This document shows positions 1 through 7,281 of a stretch of 24,211 bases of DNA, piece by piece; position 1 is the first letter of the stretch, and each line of letters begins with the position of its first letter. Location of the stretch: contig JAKAUH010000150.1 of the NCBI GenBank assembly GCA_021818605.1, forward strand, positions 1 through 24,211, given 5' to 3'. The translations under genes were made by a program, and so were the position numbers. The stretch is from Planctomycetota bacterium. GTDB taxonomy: Bacteria; Planctomycetota; Planctomycetia; Isosphaerales; Isosphaeraceae. The notes beneath the pieces were generated by a model. That model made no database searches. It was given only the letters and a program-made list of their open reading frames with translations, and was not told where the DNA came from.

Positions 1-1
1 C

Positions 2-664
2 GCCATCGGCGAGATGGTCACCGGGCTCGCCCACGAGAGCCGCAACGCACTTCAGCGCAGCCAGGCGTGCCTCGAGATGCTCGCCCTGGCCGTCCGCGAC
101 CGGCCCGAGGCCATCGGGCTGATCGACCGGATCCAGAAGGCGCAGGACCACCTGCACACTCTTTACGAGGACGTCCGCGGCTACGCGGCCCCGATCAAGC
201 TCGACCGCACGACCTGCGATTTGCGGCAGGTCTGGCGCGAGGCCTGGATTCACCTGGATTCCGCCCGCAGGGTCAAGGACGCCACCCTCGCCGAGGCGGT
301 CGACGGCGTCAACCTGCGCTGCGTCGCCGACCCGTTCCGGCTCGAGCAGGTCTTCCGCAACATCCTCGACAACGCGCTGGCGGCCGGATCGCCGCCGGTC
401 GCCGTCGAGGTCCACGCCCAGGAAGTCCACCTCCACGACCGCCTCGCCGTCCGCATCACCTTCCGCGACAACGGGCCGGGCATTCCGCCGGAGGTACGGC
501 CCAGGGTCTTCGATCCGTTTTACACCACCAAGGCCCACGGCACCGGCCTGGGCATGACCATTGCGCGGCGGATCATCGAGGCCCACGGCGGCCGGATCAG
601 CCTTGGCGACGGCGATGCCCCCGGCGCCACCTTCATCATCACCCTGCCGCGAGGTCCTTCATGA
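2..664 (+). CDS. Sensor histidine kinase, C-terminal part (5' end outside window)
   Basis: The reading frame is open from the first bases, so the gene starts upstream of the window; 220 residues are visible. They hold the dimerisation/phosphoacceptor helix with the H-box (AHESRN, His at visible residue 11, bases 32-34), followed by a complete HATPase_c domain: N-box NILDNALAA, G1 box DNGPGIP, F-box VFDPFYTTK and G2 box GTGLGMTIARRI. It should autophosphorylate on that His and pass the phosphate to a response regulator. The sensor domain is not visible, so the signal is unknown. Its stop codon overlaps the start of the next gene (ATGA), which points to translational coupling with the ANTAR regulator and makes that protein the likely partner. 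Confidence 0.93.
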   Translation, partial: AIGEMVTGLAHESRNALQRSQACLEMLALAVRDRPEAIGLIDRIQKAQDHLHTLYEDVRGYAAPIKLDRTTCDLRQVWREAWIHLDSARRVKDATLAEAVDGVNLRCVADPFRLEQVFRNILDNALAAGSPPVAVEVHAQEVHLHDRLAVRITFRDNGPGIPPEVRPRVFDPFYTTKAHGTGLGMTIARRIIEAHGGRISLGDGDAPGATFIITLPRGPS

Positions 665-1260
665 GCCGATCCCTCAAGATCGTGGTCGCCGACGACGAGC
701 TGGATATGCGCGACTACTTCCAGCAGATCCTGCCCCTGCTGGGCCACCAGGTCATCGGCGTCGCGCGCACCGGCACCGAACTGGTCGAGCTGTGCGTCTC
801 CACCCACCCCGACCTTGTTATCACCGATATCAAGATGCCGGACATGGACGGCATCGATGCGGCCAGCAGGATTTACCGTAAAGAGGCGATCCCCGTCATC
901 CTGGTCTCGGCCTACAACGACCCCGATTTCATCCGCCGCGCCGAGGGTGACCACATCATGGCCTACCTGGTCAAGCCGATCAAGCAGGCCGATCTCGAGC
1001 CGGCCATCGCGATCGCCCTGCGTCGGTTCGAGCAGTTCCAGGCCCTTCGCAAGGAGACCGACGACCTGAAGCAGGCGCTCGAGGACCGCAAGGTCATTGA
1101 AAAGGCCAAGGGAATCCTGATGCAGAAGGCCGGCCTCAACGAGCACGACGCCTTCCGCCGCCTCCAGAGGATCGCCAGCGACAAGAACCGCAAGCTGATC
1201 GATATCGCCCAGACGATCCTCACCGCCGAGGAGGCGCTCGAGCCTCCCAGGGCCAACTGA
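661..1260 (+). CDS. Response regulator with ANTAR RNA-binding output domain (AmiR/NasT type)
   Basis: The protein has 199 residues. Residues 1-125 are a receiver domain: acidic pair D11/D12, phosphoacceptor D56 in VITDIKMPD, the conserved Ser in VILVSAYND and Lys in YLVKPI. A short coiled linker (about 125-145) leads to an ANTAR domain with the typical core KVIEKAKGILMQKAGLNEHDAFRRL. ANTAR regulators bind paired RNA hairpins and prevent transcription termination, so this protein probably acts on leader RNAs rather than on DNA. The start is fixed by the ATGA overlap with the kinase gene. The next gene begins 36 bp downstream on the same strand and may be in the same operon. The family assignment is firm; the targets are unknown. 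Confidence 0.93.
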   Translation: MSRSLKIVVADDELDMRDYFQQILPLLGHQVIGVARTGTELVELCVSTHPDLVITDIKMPDMDGIDAASRIYRKEAIPVILVSAYNDPDFIRRAEGDHIMAYLVKPIKQADLEPAIAIALRRFEQFQALRKETDDLKQALEDRKVIEKAKGILMQKAGLNEHDAFRRLQRIASDKNRKLIDIAQTILTAEEALEPPRAN

Positions 1261-1296
1261 GGCATCAGTCGACCGGGCCGACGGAGTCAAAGAGCC

Positions 1297-2892
1297 ATGG
1301 AATTGCCCCGATTGATCGAGGCGCTCTCCAACCCGTCGGCCTTCGGCGACCCCTCCGCCGGGCCGATCGAGGTGCATCAGACGCACATCTCGGTCGTGTT
1401 CCTGGCGGGGGATTTCGCCTACAAGATCAAGAAGCCGGTCGCCCTGGACTTCCTCGACTACAGCACCCTCGAACGCCGGCGCCACTTCTGTGAGGAGGAG
1501 GTGCGGCTCAACCGCCGCCTGGCGCCGGACGTGTATCTCGGCGTCGTCCCAATCGCCCGCCATGGGAACGAACTCCGCATCGAGGGGCCGGGCGAGCCCG
1601 TCGAGTGGTCCGTGAAGATGCGGCGGCTGCCCAACTCGGCCATGCTCCGGGACCAGTTGGCCAGGGGCAACGTCGACGCCGGGGTCCTCGACGGCCTGGC
1701 ACGCCGGCTCGCCCGGTTCCACCGATCGGCCGATTCAGGGCCGGCGATTGCCGCGTGCTGCTCCTTCGAGACTGTCGCCGCCAACGCCCGCGAGAACTTC
1801 CTGCAGGCCGCGTCCCACGTCGGTATCACCCTCAGCCGATCGACGCTCAACCGCCTGCGCGACCGGACCGAGCTGGCCCTCGCGGAGCAACGCGCCACGA
1901 TCGAGGCCCGCGCCGCTCGCGGCGTTGCGCGCGACACGCACGGCGACCTGCGGCTCGACCACGTCTACTGGTTCCCCGATCGGCCCGCGCCGGGTGACTG
2001 GATCGCGGTCGACTGCATCGAGTTCAACCCGCGCTACCGCCACGCCGACCCGATCGCCGACATCGCCTTCCTCGCCATGGAGCTGGCCCTGGCGGGACGG
2101 CCGGACCTGGCGCGGGCCTTCGTCTCGAGCTATCTTCGCGAGGCGGACGATGCCGACGGCAACGCGCTGCTCCCCTTCTACCGATCCTACCGCGCCGCGG
2201 TGCGAGGCAAGGTCGAGGGGATGAAGCTCGACGAGCCCGAGATCCCCGAAGACGAGCGTGCCTCCGCCCGCCGGCGCGCGCGCGCCCTGTGGCTGCACGC
2301 GCTCGGCGAGCTCGAGTCACCCGGGCGCCGGCCGTGTCTCGTGCTCCTGGCGGGCCTGCCCGGCACCGGCAAGTCGACGCTGGCGCGCGGCCTTGCCGAA
2401 CGCGCGGGGTTCTCGGTCATACGGTCGGATGAGGTGCGCAAGCAACTCGCCGGCCGCGATCGTGCGCCGGCCGGCTTCGGCGAGGACATTTACACACCCG
2501 AATGGAACGATCGCACCTACGGCGAATGCCTGAGCCGGGCCGAGTCGATCGTTTTTGATGCGGGGCGAGTGCTCATCGACGCCAGCTTCCGCGACGAGTC
2601 GCGCCGCCGCGTCTTCCTCGATGCCGCCCGCTGCTGGGGCGTCGCTGGCCGCCTGCTTATCTGCCGGGCGGATCCCGAGGTCGTCCGCGGCCGCCTGGCC
2701 GGCCGCCGCGACGACGCGTCCGACGCCGACTGGTCGATCTATCGCGAGGCCCTCCAGCACTGGGACGAGCCCGGCCCGGTGACGCGGGCCGCCTCCGACA
2801 CGATCGACGCCAACGGCACGCCCCAGCGCTCTCTCGAGCAGGCCGTCGATTTCCTCCGCGCGGCCGGCCTGCTCGACTCAAGCCCATCCTGA
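1297..2892 (+). CDS. Fused phosphotransferase-fold (COG2187) / P-loop kinase (COG0645) protein
   Basis: The protein has 531 residues and two domains. The N-terminal half (about 1-330) has an aminoglycoside-phosphotransferase-like fold. It has an N-lobe lysine region (YKIKKPVALDFLDYS), the catalytic loop HGDLRLDHV (H215, D217, with D221 nearby) and the metal-binding Asp D239 in AVDCIEFN. The C-terminal part (about 345-525) is an AAA_33/zeta-like kinase with Walker A GLPGTGKS (353-360, K359). The substrates of this fusion family are not established. Members often sit beside universal stress proteins; Mycobacterium tuberculosis Rv2004c in the DosR regulon is one. The ATG at 1297 has GGAG about 12 nt upstream. 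The gene converges on a stress-protein gene 25 bp away. A role in dormancy or stress is inferred from context. Confidence 0.88.
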   Translation: MELPRLIEALSNPSAFGDPSAGPIEVHQTHISVVFLAGDFAYKIKKPVALDFLDYSTLERRRHFCEEEVRLNRRLAPDVYLGVVPIARHGNELRIEGPGEPVEWSVKMRRLPNSAMLRDQLARGNVDAGVLDGLARRLARFHRSADSGPAIAACCSFETVAANARENFLQAASHVGITLSRSTLNRLRDRTELALAEQRATIEARAARGVARDTHGDLRLDHVYWFPDRPAPGDWIAVDCIEFNPRYRHADPIADIAFLAMELALAGRPDLARAFVSSYLREADDADGNALLPFYRSYRAAVRGKVEGMKLDEPEIPEDERASARRRARALWLHALGELESPGRRPCLVLLAGLPGTGKSTLARGLAERAGFSVIRSDEVRKQLAGRDRAPAGFGEDIYTPEWNDRTYGECLSRAESIVFDAGRVLIDASFRDESRRRVFLDAARCWGVAGRLLICRADPEVVRGRLAGRRDDASDADWSIYREALQHWDEPGPVTRAASDTIDANGTPQRSLEQAVDFLRAAGLLDSSPS

Positions 2893-2917
2893 GCCCCGCG
2901 GACCCTCCCTGGCATTG

Positions 2918-3868
2918 TCAATGCGCCGACGCGATGGACTCGGTCGCCGGCCCCGGGGCGTGCGCCTCAGTCCCTCGCGGGGTCTTCACGGCGAGGACCG
3001 GGCACTCCGCGCGGGGCATGACGTACTCGGTCACGCTTCCCAGGAATAGCCGGCCCAGTCCGCTCCGGCCGTGTGTGCCCATTACGATCAGATCGGCGTC
3101 GAGGTCGGCGGCCGCGTGGAGAATCTCCTCGGCGGCGTCGCCCCGCGCCATGCGGGCCTCGACCGGGTACTTCAGGTCCGCTCCGTCGAGCAACCTGCGT
3201 TCCTCGTCGAGCGCCTCGCGATAGGCCTCCGGGTCGATTGGCACCGACATCTCGCTGGCATACACGCCGAAGGGCACGACGTGGAACAGCACCATCCGCG
3301 CCCCCAGGTCGCGAGCCAGCCCTCGGGCGACCCGCAGGCTGGTCTCGCACCCCTTCGAGAAGTCCGTGGGGTGCAGGATCATGCGAATCTCCTTGGCCTT
3401 CCGCGGGCGCTCGTGCTCGGGTCGATGGAGCGCCAGCACCGGGACCTCGGCGTGACGCACGACCTGTGTGGCGACGCTGCCAGCCAGCAGCCAGCTCAGC
3501 CCGGTCCGGCCATGCGTGCCCACCACGATCAGGTCAGGCTGAAGCTCATCGGCGACCCTGAGAATCCCCCGAGCCGCTTCCCCCTCCTCGACCCGATACT
3601 CGACATCGACGGGTTCGCAAGGCGCGTACATCTCGCGCATCCGAGCCAGGAGCGCCTCGCGCTCACGGCCATCGACCGACGCCGCGTAAAAGCCGGGGAC
3701 AACCTGGCCGTAGGGCACCGGCTCCTCGGGCACCCAGTGGGGTTCGATCACATGAAGGGCATGGATTCGTGTCTGGCCCGGGCTGGCCAGCGAGCAGCCC
3801 GCGCGGAAGGCCTCGCGCGACCCCTCGGAGAAATCGGCACCGAACAGGATGGTCTGGAACGGTTTCAT
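2918..3868 (-). CDS. Tandem universal stress protein (two UspA domains)
   Basis: The protein has 316 residues and two UspA domains in tandem (about 1-150 and 160-300). Each ends in the ATP-binding signature G-2x-G-9x-G-S/T: GTHGRTGLSWLLAGS in the first and GTHGRSGLGRLFLGS in the second. It is therefore expected to be an ATP-binding, cytoplasmic Usp rather than the non-binding UspA type. The start at 3868 is chosen because GAGGG lies 6 nt upstream of it; an ATG four codons earlier (3880) has no clear ribosome binding site. It lies 51 bp downstream of the 83-residue gene on the same strand and is probably co-transcribed with it. A second tandem Usp gene lies on the opposite strand at 4597. Confidence 0.93.
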   Translation of the reverse strand: MKPFQTILFGADFSEGSREAFRAGCSLASPGQTRIHALHVIEPHWVPEEPVPYGQVVPGFYAASVDGREREALLARMREMYAPCEPVDVEYRVEEGEAARGILRVADELQPDLIVVGTHGRTGLSWLLAGSVATQVVRHAEVPVLALHRPEHERPRKAKEIRMILHPTDFSKGCETSLRVARGLARDLGARMVLFHVVPFGVYASEMSVPIDPEAYREALDEERRLLDGADLKYPVEARMARGDAAEEILHAAADLDADLIVMGTHGRSGLGRLFLGSVTEYVMPRAECPVLAVKTPRGTEAHAPGPATESIASAH

Positions 3869-3919
3869 GATGACCCTCATTCTCTGAAAGCGGCTCCCTC
3901 GTTCGCGTTGTTCAACCGG

Positions 3920-4171
3920 TCAGCCGTGGTCGCGATTTGCAAAGGCCCGAACATCCTCAATGGCGCGCTCGAGACCCTCGCGCCGCCAGTCGGACGGCGC
4001 GCTGTCGAGGGTGCGCTCAAGCAATCCGGCGAGTTGGACCGCGGCATCCTCGAGCGAATCCCCCTCCCCTTGGACCTCCGGGAAGTCACGATGATGCAGC
4101 GTCTCACGCTGCCTGCACAGGCACGGATGTTCCTGGGTCATGATCACGACATGATCAGCATTTGACATCAT
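3920..4171 (-). CDS. Small conserved-looking protein of unknown function (83 aa)
   Basis: I do not recognise a named family. The true start lies inside a much longer open frame. ATG at 4171 is chosen because GGAG sits 7 nt upstream (gaaggagtgttctc before ATG). The 83-residue protein is acidic, with a Cys-x-Cys (HPCLCRQRE) and two His (LHHRDF) in its first 30 residues. After these comes PEVQGEGDSLEDAAVQLAG, which resembles the strand-then-helix layout of HicB-like folds. The rest is charged helix with one Trp. The Cys/His cluster could bind metal; that is only a guess. It is first in a probable two-gene operon with the downstream Usp and lies behind a leader with an intrinsic terminator, so it may be regulated by attenuation. 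Confidence 0.65.
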   Translation of the reverse strand: MMSNADHVVIMTQEHPCLCRQRETLHHRDFPEVQGEGDSLEDAAVQLAGLLERTLDSAPSDWRREGLERAIEDVRAFANRDHG

Positions 4172-4230
4172 GAGAACACTCCTTCGTACAGGTCCAGGAC
4201 GAGAGGCACTCCGTCCAGCGCAAAGCGCAT

Positions 4231-4270
4231 AAAAAAGCCCCACACCGCCAGAGGATCTGCGGAGTGGGGC
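4231..4270 (-). terminator. Intrinsic terminator in the leader of the minus-strand stress operon
   Basis: Read on the minus strand, GCCCCAC (4270-4264) pairs perfectly with GTGGGGC (4243-4237). The stem continues inside with CCG/CGG and CAGA/TCTG, and a run of six T follows at once (4236-4231). This is a textbook Rho-independent terminator. It lies about 60 nt before the start codon of the 83-residue gene and about 40 nt after a likely transcription start, with no gene upstream for it to end. It therefore fits an attenuator, or the 3' end of a small RNA of about 83 nt. Confidence 0.8.
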
Positions 4271-4287
4271 CACCATAGCCTCGATGA

Positions 4288-4308
4288 GATCGCCCGCCTG
4301 GAGCGATC
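4288..4308 (-). promoter_or_regulatory. Leader hairpin upstream of the attenuator-like terminator
   Basis: On the minus strand GATCGC (4308-4303) pairs with GCGATC (4293-4288) around a 9-nt loop; two more pairs (U-G, C-G) can form inside, leaving a 5-nt loop CAGGC. It sits just after the predicted transcription start and before the terminator, where a regulatory structure would be expected. It is not the canonical 6-nt-loop hairpin of ANTAR targets. Confidence 0.4.
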
Positions 4309-4319
4309 GATACTCCTTG

Positions 4320-4349
4320 ATTATAAACGTGGGCCGTCGTCGAATGCAA
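4320..4349 (-). promoter_or_regulatory. Sigma-70-like promoter for the minus-strand leader
   Basis: On the minus strand a perfect -10 TATAAT (4325-4320) is preceded by TTGCAT (4349-4344) at an 18-nt spacing. The -35 matches the consensus only in its TTG. Transcription would start near 4313 and run through the hairpin and terminator towards the 83-residue gene and the Usp gene. Confidence 0.5.
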
Positions 4350-4596
4350 GCCCTCGACAAGAACAAGACATTTTCCCCGTTTCCCGACTCGGGATACCAC
4401 CCGGCGATCCCGCTGGTCGTCCCGCGATGGCGCAATCACCCCAATCGTCTTCTCCATCGCGCCGGCCTCGTCTTCCCGGGGCTTGCGATCGCGTGGTCCT
4501 TGACCTGACCGACGGGTTCAGGCACGATGGCCTGTAGATATCGTTCATTGATACGGGCCGGGCCAGGTCGGCCCGCAAGGATCGAGGAGGACCATC

Positions 4597-5502
4597 GTGA
4601 GGGGATTTCATCGCGTCCTGTTCGCCGCGAACCTCGCGGACTGGTCGCGCACAGCATTCGACGCGGCCTGCGACCTCGCCCGGCGCTCCAGCGGGCGTCT
4701 GGACGTACTCAACGTCATTGACCCAATCCAGTTGCCCGGGCCTCCCGAAAAGCTGAACTTCCTGTCGATCTTGCCGGGCGACACGCCCGAGCACCGGGCC
4801 CAGGTCGAGGCCCAGATGAGAGTGGTCTATCGCCCCGAAGACCCTCCGAACATCCATTTTCATATCTGGGTTGGCGATCCGTCGGAAGAGCTCGTTTGCG
4901 CCGCCGACGACCTCGACGCCGATCTGGTCGTCCTCGGGACCCGAGGCCGGACGGGAGTCGACCGGATGATTTGGGGCAGCGTGGCCGAGTCGGTCCTTCA
5001 CCGCTCCCACCGCCCGGTGGTCGTCGTCCGCGACCCTCGGCCGGATCCTGGGCGACGCCACTTCCGGCACATCCTGCACCCCACCGACTTCTCGACGCTG
5101 TCCCGCCCCGCGATGCGTGTGGCGCTCGAGCTGGCTCACGCCCATCACGCGACCCTGCGCCTGCTCCACGTGGAGACGCCGCACGAGACCCAACCCGCTC
5201 CCTCCGACGCCTGGCCAACACAGCAGACCCTGGATCGTCTCCGGCACGAATCCGAGGCCGACGGCCTCAACGTCGTGGTGGAGCTCCGCACCACCCAGAT
5301 CCACCCCGGCGACGAGATCCTCCTGGCTTCCCACGAGTCCCATTCCGACCTGATCGTCCTGGGCTCCCATGGCCGCACGGGTGTCCGCCGACTGCTGATG
5401 GGAAGCGTCTCCGAGTTCGTCCTCCGCTCGGCCGACTGCCCCACCATGATTGTCCGCGATGCCGCCGATCAGCAGGAATCCGCCACCGCTGGTCCGGCAT
5501 GA
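4597..5502 (+). CDS. Tandem universal stress protein (two UspA domains)
   Basis: The protein has 301 residues and two UspA domains (about 1-145 and 155-290), each with the ATP-binding signature: GTRGRTGVDRMIWGS and GSHGRTGVRRLLMGS. Both domains open with the usual strand (RVLFAANLADWS; HILHPTDFSTLS). Translation starts at GTG 4597, which has a strong AGGAGG 6 nt upstream. It is divergent from the other Usp operon, so both could be controlled from the 425-bp region between them. The ADP-ribosylglycohydrolase starts 40 bp downstream on the same strand, suggesting one transcript. The likely role is stress or energy-limitation response; the ligand and partners cannot be read from the sequence. 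Confidence 0.93.
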   Translation: MRGFHRVLFAANLADWSRTAFDAACDLARRSSGRLDVLNVIDPIQLPGPPEKLNFLSILPGDTPEHRAQVEAQMRVVYRPEDPPNIHFHIWVGDPSEELVCAADDLDADLVVLGTRGRTGVDRMIWGSVAESVLHRSHRPVVVVRDPRPDPGRRHFRHILHPTDFSTLSRPAMRVALELAHAHHATLRLLHVETPHETQPAPSDAWPTQQTLDRLRHESEADGLNVVVELRTTQIHPGDEILLASHESHSDLIVLGSHGRTGVRRLLMGSVSEFVLRSADCPTMIVRDAADQQESATAGPA

Positions 5503-5542
5503 TCCTCGCGTCCAACGTGATCTGATCTTCGAGAGTACAGGC

Positions 5543-6589
5543 ATGCGCGATGCCGCCGATCCAATCGAAGCGCGGCTGGCGGGGACGCTGCTGGGAACAG
5601 CCCTCGGCGATGCTCTGGGGCTGGCGTGCGAGGGCCTGTCGTCCGCGTCCATCGTCCGGCGGTTCGGCCCCGTCGATCGCTTCCACCTGCTCGGCCGGAC
5701 AGGGTTCGTCTCCGACGACACCGAGCAGTCGGCGCTCATCGCGCAGAGCCTCGCCCGCCATCCTGATGATCCGGCGGCGTGCGCCCGCGCGTTCCGCCGT
5801 TCGCTGCTGGGCTGGGCTTGCCGGCTCCCCTGGGGCATCGGTCTCGGGACGCTCCGCGCCTGTGGACGGATCGCGCTGGGGCTGCGGCCGAGCGGGGTCA
5901 TGTCCGCCGGCAACGGCGCAGCGATGCGCGCGGCGATCGTCGGCACCTTCTTTCGCGACCGCCCCCGCGAACGCGATACCTTTGGCCGTGCGCTGGCCGA
6001 GGTCACTCACCGCGACCCCCGCGCAATCGAAGGCGCCCTGTACGTCGCCGAGCTGGCCGCCGCGTGCGCCAGCCAGCCCCTGGGAGCCTTGCCATCGTCC
6101 TGTGTGGACGAGGCCCGAGCAGTCGTGAGCCATCCCGAGCTCGCCGCCGCGATCGATCGGGCGCGCTCGCTCGATCGCGCCGATTCGCCGCTCGTTGAGG
6201 CGGCCGGCGCATGCGGCACGTCGGGATACGTCGTCTCCACCGTGTCCTTCGCCACGTTTTGCTTCTTCCGCCACGGCGACGACCCGCCACGTGCCCTGAC
6301 CGCGGCCATCAGCGCGGGGGGCGACACTGACTCGATCGCGGCGATCCTGGGAGCCTGGCTCGGCGCCCTCCACGGCGAGGCCGGGTTGCCAGCTCACCTG
6401 ATCGACCGCATCCACGACGGACCCTTCGGTCCCACCCATCTCCGGGCCCTGGCCTCCTCCCTGGCCGCGGTTCGCGAGGGACGCCAGGCGACGGTCCCCA
6501 GGTATTCTCCGACCGCAGCCCTCGCCCGGAACCTCGCGCTCTACCCCGTGATCCTCGGCCACGGCTTCCGCCGGCTCATCCCGTTCTAA
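5543..6589 (+). CDS. ADP-ribosylglycohydrolase family protein (DraG/ARH-like)
   Basis: The protein has 348 residues. The family's metal-binding and substrate motifs are all visible: LGTALGDALG (17-26), SDDTE (57-61), SAGNGAAMRA in the middle, and SAGGDTDS (257-264) followed by GAWLGALHG. The two Asp clusters normally hold two Mg or Mn ions that act in cleaving ADP-ribose from proteins or small molecules. The start at ATG 5543 is chosen because earlier in-frame starts overlap the Usp gene; its ribosome binding site (GAGAG) is weak, so translation may depend on upstream translation. No ADP-ribosyltransferase is seen nearby, so the target is unknown. Pairing with a Usp gene suggests a stress or metabolic shut-down role. 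Confidence 0.9.
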   Translation: MRDAADPIEARLAGTLLGTALGDALGLACEGLSSASIVRRFGPVDRFHLLGRTGFVSDDTEQSALIAQSLARHPDDPAACARAFRRSLLGWACRLPWGIGLGTLRACGRIALGLRPSGVMSAGNGAAMRAAIVGTFFRDRPRERDTFGRALAEVTHRDPRAIEGALYVAELAAACASQPLGALPSSCVDEARAVVSHPELAAAIDRARSLDRADSPLVEAAGACGTSGYVVSTVSFATFCFFRHGDDPPRALTAAISAGGDTDSIAAILGAWLGALHGEAGLPAHLIDRIHDGPFGPTHLRALASSLAAVREGRQATVPRYSPTAALARNLALYPVILGHGFRRLIPF

Positions 6590-6661
6590 GGCCGGCATTG
6601 GCTCCACGCACCCTTGACCGGATCACCGATGAGAAAGAGGCCACGTGGCACGGCCGCTGTC

Positions 6662-6670
6662 TGCTACAAT
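6662..6670 (+). promoter_or_regulatory. Possible extended -10 promoter element
   Basis: TGCTACAAT fits an extended -10 (TGn followed by TACAAT, one mismatch to TATAAT). There is no recognisable -35. A start near 6677 would give a leader of about 66 nt for the hydrolase gene at 6743. Confidence 0.3.
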
Positions 6671-6742
6671 TCCTCGATCCCGTCCATGCAACGTTCTCCC
6701 GAATGCCGCAACACAGCCTGCAATTTGATACATTGACTCACC

Positions 6743-7210
6743 ATGAAGATCCTCTTCCTCCACGGCTGGCACTCGGTCCCCGGCGGGGTTAAGCCGTCGT
6801 TCCTCGCGGCGCAGGGCCACGAGGTCATCAACCCCGCGCTGGATGATGACGACTTCGACCAGGCCGTGCGCATCGCTCAGGGCGAGTACGACCGGCACCG
6901 ACCCGACGTGATCGTTGGATCCTCTCGCGGCGGTGCGGTCGCGATGAACCTGGACGCGGGCCCGACGCCGCTCGTCCTGCTCTGCCCGGCCTGGAAGCGC
7001 TGGGGAAAAGCCCGGACGGTCAAGCCAGGAACCACGATCCTCCACGCCGAGGCCGACGACGTGATCCCGATCACCGATAGCCGCGAGCTGATCCAGGCCA
7101 GTGGACTGCCCGAGTCGGCCCTGCGGATCGTGGGCACCGATCACCGGCTCGCCGATCCTGAACCTCAGGGCGCGATGCTCGAGGCGTGCGAGGCAGCCGG
7201 TCGTGGCTAG
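6743..7210 (+). CDS. Small alpha/beta hydrolase
   Basis: The protein has 155 residues, short for the alpha/beta-hydrolase fold but close to the YqiA/RBBP9-like small esterases. Strand one with the oxyanion-hole turn is ILFLHGW (3-9). The nucleophile elbow is GSSRG (59-63, S61), the acid is probably D106 in EADDVIP and the base H134 in GTDHR. The lid region is almost absent. It has no signal peptide, so it acts in the cytoplasm, probably as an esterase or thioesterase of unknown substrate. ATG 6743 has no clear Shine-Dalgarno sequence in front. It stands alone: the ADP-ribosylglycohydrolase ends 153 bp before it, and the next gene begins 71 bp after it. Confidence 0.82.
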   Translation: MKILFLHGWHSVPGGVKPSFLAAQGHEVINPALDDDDFDQAVRIAQGEYDRHRPDVIVGSSRGGAVAMNLDAGPTPLVLLCPAWKRWGKARTVKPGTTILHAEADDVIPITDSRELIQASGLPESALRIVGTDHRLADPEPQGAMLEACEAAGRG

Positions 7211-7281
7211 TGGATCGATGGGGTGTCATGCTAAATGACGGACAGGTCGTACTGAGATCGCGCCCCACCGGAGACCTCTGG

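Larger units (their letters stand above)
4172..4596. other. Divergent intergenic region with two leaders
   Basis: This 425-bp stretch has no gene that I can support. On the minus strand it holds a promoter, a hairpin and an intrinsic terminator in front of the 83-residue gene (listed separately). On the plus strand it holds the leader of the second Usp gene. That leader contains a GC hairpin at 4555-4574 (GGGCCG/CGGCCC, loop of 8) ending 10 nt before the AGGAGG ribosome binding site at 4585-4590. A TTGACC at 4500-4505 is a possible -35 for the plus-strand gene, but the matching -10 (CACGAT, 17 nt on) is poor. Confidence 0.6.

Noticed and set aside
520..1722. 400-codon open frame on the minus strand across the kinase, regulator and fusion genes
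   Set aside because: It is antisense to three well-supported genes with family motifs; long antisense frames are normal at this GC content and its protein shows no domain.
4500..4528. TTGACC with CACGAT as a promoter for the second Usp gene
   Set aside because: The -10 matches consensus poorly; recorded only as a possibility.
4321..6006. 561-codon minus-strand open frame opposite the second Usp and the ADP-ribosylglycohydrolase
   Set aside because: Arg/Gly/Asp-rich shadow of the two plus-strand genes, with no motifs or ribosome binding site.
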